Below are positions 37,832 to 46,875 of a stretch of DNA of 64,000 bases, one piece after another. The translations under genes and the position numbers were made by a program. The stretch's first letter is position 1. Each line of letters begins with the position of its first letter. Source of the stretch: Pseudomonas sp. PDM14 (GTDB taxonomy: Bacteria; Pseudomonadota; Gammaproteobacteria; Pseudomonadales; Pseudomonadaceae); contig NZ_JACVAQ010000001.1 of NCBI RefSeq assembly GCF_014851905.1, positions 930,001-994,000 of the forward strand, in the 5' to 3' direction. Below the pieces are notes generated by a model. The model was not told where the DNA came from. It did not search any database and was given only the letters and a program-made list of their open reading frames with translations.

Positions 37832-38356
37832 CTAGACAATCACGCCCTGGCCAACGGTGACCGAGGTCTGCTGGGTCTCCTGGTACACGGAGATGGCTTC
37901 TGCCGCTACCCGCGGGCCGACCGCGGCCTGCTGTTCACCGAAGGTCGCCTGATTGGCGTCTATCTGCAGACGCTGCTGAGCCAAGGCATCGTCGATGGAG
38001 GCCTGGTTCTGCAGGGCCTGCTCATCGGCGGCTCGCTGGGCCTCCAGGTTCTGCTCGACCTGCAGCTGCTGCAGACGCTCTTGCAGGGCCAGGTTCGCCT
38101 CCTCCGCGTCACGCCGCAGCTGCTCGGTCTGTTCGTCACGCAACTCTTCCCGACGCTGGTCGGCGATTCGCTGACGCTCCTCGAACCGCTGCTGGTTAGC
38201 TTCACGCGCCAGCTGCAGACGCTCGTTGACCTCGTCCGCGCTGGGGCGAGTATCGAGCCCCTGACGCTGCTGCAACGGGGAGACAGTATCGTCGATACGC
38301 TGCAGCGCTCGCGGGGTGTACAGCGTGGAGCCAATGGGGTTGATGGCTAAGGGCAT
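37832..38356 (-). CDS. Coiled-coil hypothetical protein
   Basis: A 174-residue protein starting MPLAINPIGSTLYTPRALQ. Residues about 40–130 are a long Glu/Gln/Arg-rich coiled coil (RFEERQRIADQRREELRDEQ and following). The C-terminal part (AAVGPRVAAEAISVYQETQQ) is more hydrophobic. The ATG at 38356 has AGGAG 7 nt upstream; the frame continues to 38485 but with unlikely residues. I do not recognise a family; N-termini of this kind (INPIGS, VAAEAISVYQ) recall small motility- or flagellum-linked proteins in Pseudomonas, a weak impression. Confidence 0.72.
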   Translation of the reverse strand: MPLAINPIGSTLYTPRALQRIDDTVSPLQQRQGLDTRPSADEVNERLQLAREANQQRFEERQRIADQRREELRDEQTEQLRRDAEEANLALQERLQQLQVEQNLEAQRAADEQALQNQASIDDALAQQRLQIDANQATFGEQQAAVGPRVAAEAISVYQETQQTSVTVGQGVIV

Positions 38357-38589
38357 GGATATCTCCTGCTTACGGCCTTGCCCCAAGTGTAAGCCCGTAG
38401 AACCGCATTTCTTAGGCGGATCAGGCATATGCAGCGGGTGCAGAAGTTCTAGCACTTTTCTCCCAGGATCTGGTCCGCTGTGCAATTACCAAGCGCGAAA
38501 GACCGCTCCAGCCAACCAGCCAAAGGCCCTGCAGTTGATTGCATCGACTGCACATCGGCATTGCCGCAGCCGCAATGCGCACTCGCTAT

Positions 38590-39050
38590 ACCAGCAGGCG
38601 CAGGCTGATTTCCCCGACGAACGTACCCATTTGCACCAGGCTGGACCACCGCGCGTCATATTTCCGCCGAGTGGGCGGCAAAGTGAGAGCGTGCCCACCC
38701 CGGTCGCGACGCCAAACCCTGCCCGGCCTGCTCAGCAGCGATGCCGAGCAGCTCTCCGATGGCGGCGGCGTGCTCATCGCGGCCCCGTGGCCGATTCACG
38801 GGCTGCGCGCATCCTGCGCTTCCTCGACGGTCTGCGACAAAAGTACACAAGCACCTACCGCGCCCGTGTCGTACAGTGCAATGGCATGCCCGCGCTGGCG
38901 CTGTTGCACGGCGACACACTGGACGGGCTGCTTACCTGCGAAGTTCGCGCAGGCCACGTGGTGTGCCTGATGCTGCTGCGCAATCCCCATACGCTCGACG
39001 GCCTGCGTCAGGCCCTGCAACAGGCTTTGCAACAACCCGTCACTTGCTGA
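38590..39050 (+). pseudogene. Decayed ECF41-type sigma factor, C-terminal remnant
   Basis: Frame-broken remnant of an ECF41-group sigma factor. In one frame the segment LPGLLSSDAEQLSDGGG (about 38720–38770) matches the block that joins sigma region 4 to the SnoaL-like tail. After a one-base shift near 38800, another frame reads AARILRFLDGLRQKY, then RARVVQCNGMPALALLHGD and CLMLLRNPHTLDGLRQALQQ to a stop at 39050, typical of that tail. No intact region 2 or 4 is visible upstream. Two or more frameshifts plus loss of the N-terminal half make it non-functional. Confidence 0.55.
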
Positions 39051-39123
39051 ACAGAGAGAACCGAGGAACCTGGGCGCCACGTCCGGCCTCGAAGGTACAA
39101 GCCCGTCAACAACGAGGAATACC

Positions 39124-39555
39124 ATGCAGGTTCAAGTGAACAGCAACCATATCGAAGGCAGTGCCCGACTTCAGGATTGGGTGAGTTCGGCGGTCACCGG
39201 GGAACTGGACCGCTTTGAAGACTTCCTCACCCGCCTGGAAATCCATGTCAGCGATGAGAACGGCGCCAAAGCCGGTGCCAACGACAAACGCTGCCAGATC
39301 GAAGCCCGGCCCAAAGGCCATCAATCCCTCTCCGTGACACACAAGGCCGACTCCCTCGAGCTGGCCGTGGAGGGCGCCGCGGAAAAAATGCGCCACGCCC
39401 TGGAACACCTGATCGGCAAACTGGACGCCAAAGTCCTGTCCACCGGCCACCTTGGCGCCGCCACCGGCCGCCATTCCGAAGGCGACGCCCTGCTCGAGGA
39501 AGAATTCCTCGCCAAGCAGGACGAACTCGATAACGACACCACCCCGACCAGCTGA
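39124..39555 (+). CDS. HPF/RaiA-family ribosome-associated protein
   Basis: A 143-residue protein of the ribosome hibernation family: MQVQVNSNHIEGSARLQDWV, LDRFEDFLTRLEIHVSDENG, and KADSLELAVEGAAEKMRHAL near residues 78–97. It lacks the long C-terminal dimerisation domain of long HPF and has an acidic tail instead. Such proteins bind the 30S decoding region in stress. The main hpf of Pseudomonas normally lies with rpoN, so this is probably a second, accessory copy. Confidence 0.88.
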   Translation: MQVQVNSNHIEGSARLQDWVSSAVTGELDRFEDFLTRLEIHVSDENGAKAGANDKRCQIEARPKGHQSLSVTHKADSLELAVEGAAEKMRHALEHLIGKLDAKVLSTGHLGAATGRHSEGDALLEEEFLAKQDELDNDTTPTS

Positions 39556-39565
39556 AGCTGACAGG

Positions 39566-39596
39566 CAGGCCGATGCCGCTGTGCGGTGTCGGCCTG
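39566..39596. terminator. GC-rich hairpin between convergent genes, possible terminator
   Basis: CAGGCCGATGCCGC and GCGGTGTCGGCCTG pair over 14 bp with two G-U pairs and a TGT loop. It lies between the HPF-like gene and the convergent LysR gene. There is no clear T-run, so factor-independent termination is uncertain. Confidence 0.4.
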
Positions 39597-39613
39597 GCCC
39601 CAACCTCTCCTTC

Positions 39614-40513
39614 CTAGCCCTCTCCCAACGCGGCGATCTGCCCGATCAGCCACTGCAACGCCATGTCCCGCTGACGCAGGCCAAGGCTGACGATTTCCAG
39701 GTGGAACGGCCCCAGGTCGAACGGCAGCTCGTGCACCTGCAAGGGCAGCAGCGCGGCGAAGTAGCGCGCCAGGCGTTTGGGCAGCACCGCGACCAGGTCA
39801 CTGCTGGCGACGATGTGCGCCGCCTGCAGGTAGTTCGGTGTGGTGTAGACGATCTCCCGTGACAGCCCGCGCTCGCCCAGCCACTGGTCGACCATGCCAC
39901 GCGTCTGCCCGCCGTGCACCCACAGGTGGCGTGCGGCGAGGAAGGCATCCAGATCGAGCCCGCGGCTCAGTTGCGCATGGTCGCGATGGGCCACCAGCTG
40001 CAACGTCTCGCTAACCCAGCGCTGGCTGGCGAAGCGTGTCGGCACCTGCTCGAAGCGGCCCAGCACCAAGTCCAGTCCGCCTTTATCCAATACCTCGCCG
40101 GGCAGGGTTGGCGACAGGTGCTGAATGTCGATCTGCACCCCCGGCGCCAGCACGGCCAGTTGACGCAGCAGGCGCGGCATGAGGATCAGCTCGACATAGT
40201 CGGTGACGGCGATGCGAAAGCGCTGGCGGCTGCTGGCCGGGTCGAACGGCGCGTCATCACTGAGGCTCTGCTCGATGCGCTGCAGGGCCTCGCGAATCGG
40301 CGCCTCCAGAGCCAGCGCCCGCGGTGTCGGCTGCATGGCGCGGCCGACACGCACCAACAGCGGGTCGTCGAGCAAATCGCGCAGGCGGTTCAGCGCATTG
40401 CTCACTGCCGGCTGGCTGAGCGCCAGGCGCTCGGCCGCGCGGGAGACGTTGCGTTCACGCAGCAGGGCATCGAGCACGCGCAGCAGGTTGAGATCGAAGG
40501 TCGATATATTCAC
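39614..40513 (-). CDS. LysR-family transcriptional regulator
   Basis: A 299-residue LysR regulator of the NodD-like group. The N-terminal helix-turn-helix is FDLNLLRVLDALLRERNVSR and AAERLALSQPAVSNALNRLR, followed by LVRVGRAMQPTPRAL, typical of the subgroup. The start codon is GTG (40513–40511). It is divergent from the 3-hydroxyacyl-CoA dehydrogenase gene with a 94-nt AT-rich spacer (40514–40607), so it probably regulates the acyl-CoA dehydrogenase pair. Confidence 0.92.
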   Translation of the reverse strand: MNISTFDLNLLRVLDALLRERNVSRAAERLALSQPAVSNALNRLRDLLDDPLLVRVGRAMQPTPRALALEAPIREALQRIEQSLSDDAPFDPASSRQRFRIAVTDYVELILMPRLLRQLAVLAPGVQIDIQHLSPTLPGEVLDKGGLDLVLGRFEQVPTRFASQRWVSETLQLVAHRDHAQLSRGLDLDAFLAARHLWVHGGQTRGMVDQWLGERGLSREIVYTTPNYLQAAHIVASSDLVAVLPKRLARYFAALLPLQVHELPFDLGPFHLEIVSLGLRQRDMALQWLIGQIAALGEG

Positions 40514-40607
40514 GAGCTAAATTCAACTTATCACAAGACAAAATTTCTAAAATAGTAACGGCTTACCTAAGGTGCGTCTCTTTCTGTTCCACGATGTGAG
40601 GAAGACC
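40514..40607. promoter_or_regulatory. Divergent promoter region, LysR and acyl-CoA genes
   Basis: 94 nt, strikingly AT-rich in its LysR-proximal half (AATTCAACTTATCACAAGAC and ATTTCTAAAATAG). This is the expected place for overlapping promoters and a LysR operator. GAGGAA precedes the plus-strand start. Confidence 0.45.
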
Positions 40608-41846
40608 ATGAGCAACAGCGTCAGCATTCAGCAGGTCGCCGTGATCGGCGCCGGTACCATGGGCCGCGGTATCGTCATGAGCCTGGCCAACGCCGGCATC
40701 CCGGTGCTCTGGCTGGACAACAACCCGCAGATGCTCGAGCAGGCCCTGACCTCCATCGCCGATACCTGGGCCCACAGCGTGCGCCAGGGTCGCCTCGACG
40801 AGGCCCAGGCTGCCAGCCGCCGCGCCCTGGTCAGCGCCGCCGCTGACTACACCTCGCTGGCCGATACCGACCTGGTGATCGAAGCGGTCTACGAGAACCT
40901 CGAACTCAAGCAGGAAATTTTCCGCACCCTCGACGGCCTGCTGAAGCCTTCGGCGATCCTCGCCAGCAACACCTCGGCATTGGACATCGACGCCATCGCC
41001 GCAGTCACCGAGCGCCCCGAGCAGGTACTCGGCCTGCACTTCTTCAGCCCGGCGCACATCATGAAGCTGCTGGAAATCGTCCGCGGCGCCAAGACCGCTC
41101 CCGCCGTGCTCGACGCCGCCCTGGCCCTCGGCGAGCGCATCGGCAAGGTCAGCGTGGTGGCCGGCAACTGCGACGGTTTTATCGGCAACCGCATGCTCAA
41201 CACCTACGTAAAAGAAGCGCGCAGCATGCTGCTCGAAGGCGCCTACCCGCATCAGGTCGATTCCGCACTGCAGGGCTTCGGCTTCGCCATGGGCCCGTTC
41301 CGCATGTACGACGTGGTCGGCATCGATCTGGAGTGGCGCGCCCGCGAACTGGCCGGCAAGGGCCAGGAGCAGGACGTGGTGCAGGTCGACAACCGCCTCT
41401 GCGCCCTCGGCCGCTTCGGCCAGAAAACGCGCATGGGTTACTACCGCTACGCCGAAGGCAGCCGCCAGGCCGAGCACGACCCGGAAGTCGACGCGCTGGT
41501 GCTGCAGGTCTCCGAGTCGCTGGGTTACGAGCGGCGCAGCATCGGTGCCGAGGAAATCCTCGAGCGCTGCCTGCTGGCACTGGTCAACGAAGGGGCGAAG
41601 ATTCTCGAAGAGAACATCGCCGCCAACAGCCATGACGTCGATCTGGTCTACCTCAACGGCTACGGGTTCCCGGCCGACAAGGGCGGGCCGATGAGCTGGG
41701 CTGATGCCCAGGGCGCCGCGGTGCTGTACCAGCGCCTGAAAGACCTGCAGGAGCGCTTCGGCGACCACTGGCAGCCAGCACGACTGATCGAGACGCTCGC
41801 CACCAACGGCAAGCGCTTCGCCGATGTGAAGGAGGGTTCCGTATGA
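40608..41846 (+). CDS. 3-hydroxyacyl-CoA dehydrogenase, stand-alone (no hydratase domain)
   Basis: A 412-residue NAD-dependent enzyme of beta-oxidation. The N-terminal Rossmann motif is VAVIGAGTMGRGIVMSLANAG; the catalytic region includes SNTSALDID and LGLHFFSPAHIMKLLEIVRG, with the catalytic His in this block. Two C-terminal 3HCDH domains follow (GFIGNRMLNTYVKEA; NGYGFPADKGGPMSWAD). The crotonase half of FadB-type proteins is absent. The ATG at 40608 is chosen because GAGGAA precedes it; the frame extends to 40572. It overlaps the acyl-CoA dehydrogenase gene by 4 nt, so the two are cotranscribed. Confidence 0.93.
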   Translation: MSNSVSIQQVAVIGAGTMGRGIVMSLANAGIPVLWLDNNPQMLEQALTSIADTWAHSVRQGRLDEAQAASRRALVSAAADYTSLADTDLVIEAVYENLELKQEIFRTLDGLLKPSAILASNTSALDIDAIAAVTERPEQVLGLHFFSPAHIMKLLEIVRGAKTAPAVLDAALALGERIGKVSVVAGNCDGFIGNRMLNTYVKEARSMLLEGAYPHQVDSALQGFGFAMGPFRMYDVVGIDLEWRARELAGKGQEQDVVQVDNRLCALGRFGQKTRMGYYRYAEGSRQAEHDPEVDALVLQVSESLGYERRSIGAEEILERCLLALVNEGAKILEENIAANSHDVDLVYLNGYGFPADKGGPMSWADAQGAAVLYQRLKDLQERFGDHWQPARLIETLATNGKRFADVKEGSV

Positions 41847-43633
41847 GCTATCAGGCCCCACTGCGCGACATGCGCTTCGTGCTGCACGAACTGTTCGACG
41901 TCAGCGCCCACTGCGAGCTGCTCGGCAACGGACTCGACCGCGAGCTGATCGACGGCGTACTGGAAGAAGCCGCCGCGTTCACCGCCAACGAGATCGCCCC
42001 GCTCAACCGCAACAGCGACGAGGAAGGCTGCCAGCTCAGTGACGGCAGCGTGACCACACCCAAGGGCTTCCGCGCCGCCTACAAGCAGTACGTGGAAAAC
42101 GGCTGGGCGAGCATGACCGGCCCGTCCGAGTTCGGCGGCCAGGGCTTCCCGCAGCTGGTGGCGTGCAACTTCCACGAGATGCTGATGGCTTCCAGCCTGT
42201 CGTTCCGCATCTATTCCGGCCTTACCGAAGGCGCGGTGCTGGCGCTGTACAAGCACGGCAGCAGCGAGCTGCAGAGCGGCTACCTGAACAAGATGGTCAG
42301 CGGCGAATGGACCGGCACCATGTGCCTGACCGAACCGCAGGCCGGCACCGACCTCGCCCTGCTGCGCACCAAGGCCGAACCCCAGGCCGACGGCAGCTAC
42401 CGCATCAGCGGCAGCAAGATCTTCATCAGCGGCGGCGAGCAGGACCTGTCCGACAACATCGTGCACCTGGTCCTCGCCCGCCTGCCGGACGCACCGGCCG
42501 GGGTCAAGGGTATCAGCCTGTTCCTCGTGCCCAAGTTCGTCGCCGATGCCAACGGCGCGCCGGGCGCGCGCAACCCGCTGAGCTGCGGCGCCATCGAACA
42601 CAAGATGGGCATCAAGGGCGCGTCCACCTGCGTGATGAACTTCGACGGCGCCACCGGCTGGCTGGTCGGTGAGGCCAACCAGGGCCTGGCGTGCATGTTC
42701 ACCATGATGAACGACGCGCGCTTCCAGGTTGGCCTGCAAGGCCTGGGCATCGCCGAAGCGGCCTTCCAGGGCGCCCTGCGTTATGCCCGCGAACGCCTGC
42801 AGTCGCGCGGCCTGACCGGCGCCCAGCAGCCGGAGAAGGCCGCCGACCCGATCATCGTGCACCCGGACGTACGGCGCATGCTGCTGACCCAGAAGACCCT
42901 GGTCGAAGGCAGCCGCATGCTCGCCGCCTACACCGCGCGCCAGCTCGATCTGGAACACGGCCACCCGGACGCCGCCGCGCGCAAGGCTGCCGGCAAGCGC
43001 GCCGCGCTGCTGATCCCGATCGTCAAATCGTTCTTCACCGACATGGGCCAGGAAGTCGCCAGCCACGCCGTGCAGGTGTACGGCGGCCACGGTTTCATCC
43101 GCGAGTGGGGCATGGAACAGCTGATGCGCGACAGCCGCATCACCCAGCTTTACGAGGGCACCAACGGCATCCAGGCACTCGACCTGATCCGCCGCAAACT
43201 GCTCGGCGACGGCGGTGGCGAACTGACCGCGCTGATCGGCGAGTTCAGCGAACTGGCCGACAGCCTGGCGCAGCGCCCGGCCCTGGCCGAGGTAGCCGGT
43301 GTGGTCGGCAAGCGCCTGCAGGAATGGCGCGAACTGGCCGGCGAAGTGATTGCCATGAGCCAGCGCGACGCCCAGGAAATCGGCGCCTGCTCGGTGGACT
43401 TCCTGCAGTACTCGGCCTACGCCCTGCTCGCCGGCCTGTGGCTGCAGGCCGCCGTGCGCGCCCAGGACGCACTGGACGCCGGCACCGGCGAGCAGGCGTT
43501 CTACCAAGCCAAGCTGCACAGCGCCGAGTTCTACCTGCGCCGCGTATTGCCACGCGCCAGCAGCCACCGTGAAGCCCTGCTGGGCGGCGCGCAGTGCCTG
43601 ATGGCGATGCCGGAGGAAAGTTTCGCCTTCTGA
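41843..43633 (+). CDS. Acyl-CoA dehydrogenase (FadE-like, long form)
   Basis: A 596-residue FAD-dependent dehydrogenase introducing the alpha,beta double bond in acyl-CoA. The FAD/substrate blocks include GTMCLTEPQAGTDLALLRTK, YRISGSKIFISGGEQDLSDN and IKGASTCVMNFDGATGWLVG; the C-terminal VQVYGGHGFIREWGMEQLMR carries the region with the catalytic Glu in related enzymes. The extra C-terminal domain (about 450–596) is typical of the 600-residue subgroup. Its start overlaps the upstream dehydrogenase stop (ATGA). Chain-length preference cannot be read from sequence. Confidence 0.95.
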   Translation: MSYQAPLRDMRFVLHELFDVSAHCELLGNGLDRELIDGVLEEAAAFTANEIAPLNRNSDEEGCQLSDGSVTTPKGFRAAYKQYVENGWASMTGPSEFGGQGFPQLVACNFHEMLMASSLSFRIYSGLTEGAVLALYKHGSSELQSGYLNKMVSGEWTGTMCLTEPQAGTDLALLRTKAEPQADGSYRISGSKIFISGGEQDLSDNIVHLVLARLPDAPAGVKGISLFLVPKFVADANGAPGARNPLSCGAIEHKMGIKGASTCVMNFDGATGWLVGEANQGLACMFTMMNDARFQVGLQGLGIAEAAFQGALRYARERLQSRGLTGAQQPEKAADPIIVHPDVRRMLLTQKTLVEGSRMLAAYTARQLDLEHGHPDAAARKAAGKRAALLIPIVKSFFTDMGQEVASHAVQVYGGHGFIREWGMEQLMRDSRITQLYEGTNGIQALDLIRRKLLGDGGGELTALIGEFSELADSLAQRPALAEVAGVVGKRLQEWRELAGEVIAMSQRDAQEIGACSVDFLQYSAYALLAGLWLQAAVRAQDALDAGTGEQAFYQAKLHSAEFYLRRVLPRASSHREALLGGAQCLMAMPEESFAF

Positions 43634-43974
43634 GGCAGTCGACCGTAGGGCGGGGGCCACCCGCCCTGCAAGCCCTCAGACGGACACGTTGATTTGGCGT
43701 TGAGCGCAGCGATGCCCGGCAGTGATGCAGGGGTATCCCTGCGCTCATCGCCTCCTGACATACGCGTTGAACCGGGTGAATAAGCAACGCGTCAGCTGAC
43801 GCAGCTCACCACCCGCCGAGGTAAGCGCGTAGGGTGGATCACGCGTCACCGATCCGCCGAGCGGGACCCGTGGTGGATGAACAGCGCGCCAGCTATGCGC
43901 CCCGATCTACCCTGCATCGGGCAGGAGCCGGGCACACCTGCTGGGCTTACTACTGATTCGACTGAGAGCACCTG
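43634..43974. other. 341-nt intergenic region with repeats, no gene
   Basis: No supported gene. It contains an inverted repeat AGGGCGGG/CCCGCCCT at 43647–43667, which could act as a terminator or repeat, and a GGTGGATC-type palindrome at 43833–43858. The promoter of the esterase gene should lie in the right half. Confidence 0.6.
43833..43858. repeat. GGTGGATC-type dispersed palindrome
   Basis: GGTGGATC and GATCCGCC separated by ACGCGTCACC, an 8-bp inverted repeat with one mismatch. Closely related to copies at 13373 and 46161. Confidence 0.65.
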
Positions 43975-44958
43975 GTGAAAATAATAAGAACGGCCCTCTA
44001 CCTCTTCCTTCTGCTCGCCGCCCTCGCGGCCGGGCTGTACGCCTATTTCCTCTATGCGCCCAAGCCCGCCCAACCGGCCTTGAGCGCCACACTGCAACAT
44101 GAGCGCATCGAGCTTGGCGGCCTGCAGCGTGACTACGCCTTCTATGCACCGAAGAACCTGCCGGCCAATGCGCCGCTGGTGTTCGTCCTGCACGGCTCGC
44201 TGCAGACCATCGACGACATCCGCAGCTTCAGCGCCTACGCCTTCGAGCGCCTGGCCGACCAGCACGGTTTCATCGTCGTCTACCCCCAGGGTTTCGAGAA
44301 GAACTGGAACGACTGCCGGCGCAGCGCCGACTACCCGGCGCGCGCACAGAACATCGACGACAAGGGCCTGATCGCCGCGCTGATCCAGCGCTTCGCCCAC
44401 CAGCACGGCGCCGACCCGCAGCGCGCCTTCCTCACCGGCTATTCCAACGGCGGCCAACTGGGCCTGCGCATCGCCCTGGAGAATCCGACGCTGCTGGCCG
44501 GTGTCGCCGCCTTCGCTGCCAACCTGCCGACCGACGACAACCTGGCCTGCACACCGTCCGGCCAGGCCGTGCCGGTGCTGCTGATGAACGGCACGCGCGA
44601 CCCGATCAACCCGTACAACGGCGGCGTGGTCACCCTGTTCGGCTTCGGCAACCGCGGCAGCGTGCGCTCGTCCTACGAGTCGGCGCTGTACTTTGCCAAC
44701 CTGGCCGGCTACCCCATCGCCTCGGTGCGCAGCAGCACGGTGTGGGGCGACGGTGAACAGCGCGTGACCCTCGACCAGTGGCAGGCCGACAACCGCAAGG
44801 AAGTGGCACTGTATTCAGCTATCGGCGGCGGCCACCTGCTGCCCCAGGGCGACTTCCGCGCGCCGCGCCTGCTCGGTCCGACCCTGTCCGGTTTCGACGG
44901 CCCCCAGGCCATCTGGGACTTCTTCGCTCGCCAGCGCCCCGCGCCGGCCCAACGCTGA
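43975..44958 (+). CDS. Secreted alpha/beta-hydrolase of the PHB-depolymerase/feruloyl-esterase type
   Basis: A 327-residue esterase with an N-terminal hydrophobic anchor or signal (IIRTALYLFLLLAALAAGLY). The catalytic Ser lies in GYSNGGQ (GxSxG), the oxyanion block is LVFVLHGSLQT, the Asp is in LLMNGTRDPINPYNGG and the His in IGGGHLLPQG. This is the LpqC/PhaZ-like polyester and feruloyl esterase group. The start is GTG at 43975 (GAGAG upstream). It is followed after 17 nt by the iron alcohol dehydrogenase gene. Possible role: release of alcohol or acid products from esters; substrate unknown. Confidence 0.87.
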   Translation: MKIIRTALYLFLLLAALAAGLYAYFLYAPKPAQPALSATLQHERIELGGLQRDYAFYAPKNLPANAPLVFVLHGSLQTIDDIRSFSAYAFERLADQHGFIVVYPQGFEKNWNDCRRSADYPARAQNIDDKGLIAALIQRFAHQHGADPQRAFLTGYSNGGQLGLRIALENPTLLAGVAAFAANLPTDDNLACTPSGQAVPVLLMNGTRDPINPYNGGVVTLFGFGNRGSVRSSYESALYFANLAGYPIASVRSSTVWGDGEQRVTLDQWQADNRKEVALYSAIGGGHLLPQGDFRAPRLLGPTLSGFDGPQAIWDFFARQRPAPAQR

Positions 44959-44975
44959 CCCTTGGAGGTAGAGCC

Positions 44976-46139
44976 ATGCAGCCCTTCAGTTTCGCCACCA
45001 CCGCGCAGATCCTCTGCGAGTCCGGCTCTGCCGTGCGCCTGGCCGAGCTGTGCCGCGAGCGCGGCGCGCACCGCGTACTGATCGTCACCGACCCCGGCAT
45101 CACCCGCTTCGGCCTGCTCGATGCTGTGCTGCCCGGTTTCGCCAGCGCCGGCGTGGCCGTCGCGGTGTTCGATCAGGTGGTCGCCGACCCGCCCGAAGTC
45201 ATCGTTCTGAATGCCGTCGAGCAGGCGCGTGCGCTGAACGCCGAGCTGATCATCGGCTTCGGCGGCGGCAGCTCGATGGACGTGGCTAAGCTGGTCGCCC
45301 TACTCGCCCACCCCAACTGCCAGCAGTCGCTGAAGGACATCTACGGCGTCGGCAACGCCCGTGGCCAGCGCCTGCCGCTGATCCAGGTGCCGACCACCGC
45401 CGGCACCGGCTCGGAGGTGACGCAGATCGCCATCATCACCACCGGCGAAACCACCAAGATGGGCGTGGTCTCGCCGCTGCTGCTGCCGGACCTGGCGGTG
45501 CTCGACGCCGACCTGACCCTCGGCCTGCCGCCAGCGGTGACCGCCGCCACCGGCATCGACGCCATGGTGCATGCCATCGAGGCCTACACCAGCAAGCTGA
45601 AGAAGAACCCGCTGTCCGACCTGCTGGCCCGCGAGGCGCTGCGCCTGCTCGCCGCCAACCTCGACGAGGCAGTGCACAACGGGCAGAACCGCGAGGCGCG
45701 CCAGGCCATGCTCCTCGGCGCCCTGCTCGCCGGCCAGGCCTTCGCCAATGCCCCGGTCGCCGCCGTGCACGCGCTGGCCTATCCGCTGGGTGGGCACTTC
45801 CACATTCCCCACGGGCTGAGCAACGCCCTGGTGCTGCCGCACGTGCTGGAATTCAACGCCTCGGCGGCCACCGAGCTGTACGCCGAACTGGCACCGCTGC
45901 TGCTCGGCCAGCGCCTGCAGGCCGGCAATACCGCGCAGCTGACCGCGCAGTTCATCGCCGAACTGGCCCAGCTCAGCCCACGCAGCGGCCTGCCCTCGCG
46001 CCTGCGCGACGCCCAGGTGCCGGAAGCCATGCTTGAGCAGCTGGCGCGCGACGCCATGCTCCAGCAGCGTCTGCTGGTGAACAATCCGCGCGACATTACC
46101 GAGGCGGACGCCCTGGCGATCTACCGCGCGGCGTATTGA
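44976..46139 (+). CDS. Iron-containing alcohol dehydrogenase
   Basis: A 387-residue group III (Fe-dependent) alcohol dehydrogenase. The nucleotide-binding block is ELIIGFGGGSSMDVAKLVAL; QVPTTAGTGSEVTQIAIIT is the family signature. Metal ligands are in ATGIDAMVHAIEAY and in HALAYPLGGHFHIPHGLSNA. The ATG at 44976 has GGAGG 8 nt upstream. It lies in an apparent operon with the esterase. It may oxidise an alcohol released by the esterase (inference from context). Confidence 0.94.
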   Translation: MQPFSFATTAQILCESGSAVRLAELCRERGAHRVLIVTDPGITRFGLLDAVLPGFASAGVAVAVFDQVVADPPEVIVLNAVEQARALNAELIIGFGGGSSMDVAKLVALLAHPNCQQSLKDIYGVGNARGQRLPLIQVPTTAGTGSEVTQIAIITTGETTKMGVVSPLLLPDLAVLDADLTLGLPPAVTAATGIDAMVHAIEAYTSKLKKNPLSDLLAREALRLLAANLDEAVHNGQNREARQAMLLGALLAGQAFANAPVAAVHALAYPLGGHFHIPHGLSNALVLPHVLEFNASAATELYAELAPLLLGQRLQAGNTAQLTAQFIAELAQLSPRSGLPSRLRDAQVPEAMLEQLARDAMLQQRLLVNNPRDITEADALAIYRAAY

Positions 46140-46160
46140 GTTGGGTGGATGGCCACCCAG

Positions 46161-46182
46161 TGGATCGCGCGTCATCGATCCA
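46161..46182. repeat. GGTGGATC-type dispersed palindrome
   Basis: TGGATC and GATCCA bracket GCGCGTCATC, directly after the iron alcohol dehydrogenase gene. A second small palindrome GGGTGG/CCACCC overlaps at about 46143–46158. Confidence 0.6.
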
Positions 46183-46235
46183 GCGAGCGTGGCCGAAGAT
46201 GGCTGCATACGGCGTCACTCCCGCACACGGCCGTC

Positions 46236-46316
46236 CCCTCTCCCTCCGGGAGAGGGCTAGGGTGAGGGAAACGTTAAGCACGGGCAGCCTGAGCCCCCTC
46301 TGCCGATGGGAGAGGG
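46236..46316. repeat. CCCTCTCCC/GGGAGAGGG palindromic repeats
   Basis: Two related hairpins: CCCTCTCCCTCCGGGAGAGGG at 46236–46256 (with CTAGGGTGAGGG after it) and a second, imperfect copy at 46296–46316. This is a very common type of intergenic repeat in many GC-rich bacteria. A truncated relative is near 13428–13442. Confidence 0.6.
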
Positions 46317-46414
46317 ATGACCTGACCAATAACCCGCAATACAGCCCACGAATCAAACTAGCCCGCGCACTGCCCAACCCTTAGGGTGGTAAGCAAGCAC
46401 GACGAGACCCGCCC

Positions 46415-46849
46415 ATGAGCCAACCTGAACACCTGCGCAGCGACTACGCGCACTTCCAGCCGATTACCACGCGCTGGCACGACAACGACGTCTACGGCCA
46501 CGTCAACAACGTCGTCTACTACGGCTTCTTCGACAGCGCGGTGAACACCTACCTGATCGAAGTCGGCGGCCTGGATATCCATGATGGCAACGTGGTCGGC
46601 TTCGTCGTCAGTTCGTCGTGCGACTACTTCGCCTCCATCGCCTTCCCCGAGCGCATCGAGGTCGGCCTGCGCGTTGGCAAGCTGGGCAACAGCTCGGTGC
46701 AGTACGAGCTGGCCATCTTCAAGGCCGACGAAGACCAGGCCTGCGCCGCCGGCCGTTTCGTCCACGTCTTCGTCGACCGTACGAGCAACCGCCCGGTAAG
46801 CATTCCCGACACCCTGCGCACGGCACTCGCTCGCCTGCTGCGCGACTGA
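46415..46849 (+). CDS. Hotdog-fold acyl-CoA thioesterase (4HBT family)
   Basis: A 144-residue thioesterase. The 4-hydroxybenzoyl-CoA thioesterase motif is complete: [20 protein letters not shown], with the catalytic Asp followed by [22 protein letters not shown] follows. It precedes a thiolase gene by 26 nt, so a shared role in acyl-CoA metabolism is likely. Substrate chain length unknown. Confidence 0.9.
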   Translation: MSQPEHLRSDYAHFQPITTRWHDNDVYGHVNNVVYYGFFDSAVNTYLIEVGGLDIHDGNVVGFVVSSSCDYFASIAFPERIEVGLRVGKLGNSSVQYELAIFKADEDQACAAGRFVHVFVDRTSNRPVSIPDTLRTALARLLRD

Positions 46850-46875
46850 TCAAAAACAAAACTGAGGACTCCGCC

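Noticed and set aside
41660..43660. A 666-codon open frame opposite the acyl-CoA dehydrogenase
   Set aside because: An antisense shadow from high-GC third positions; the plus-strand enzyme has complete motifs.
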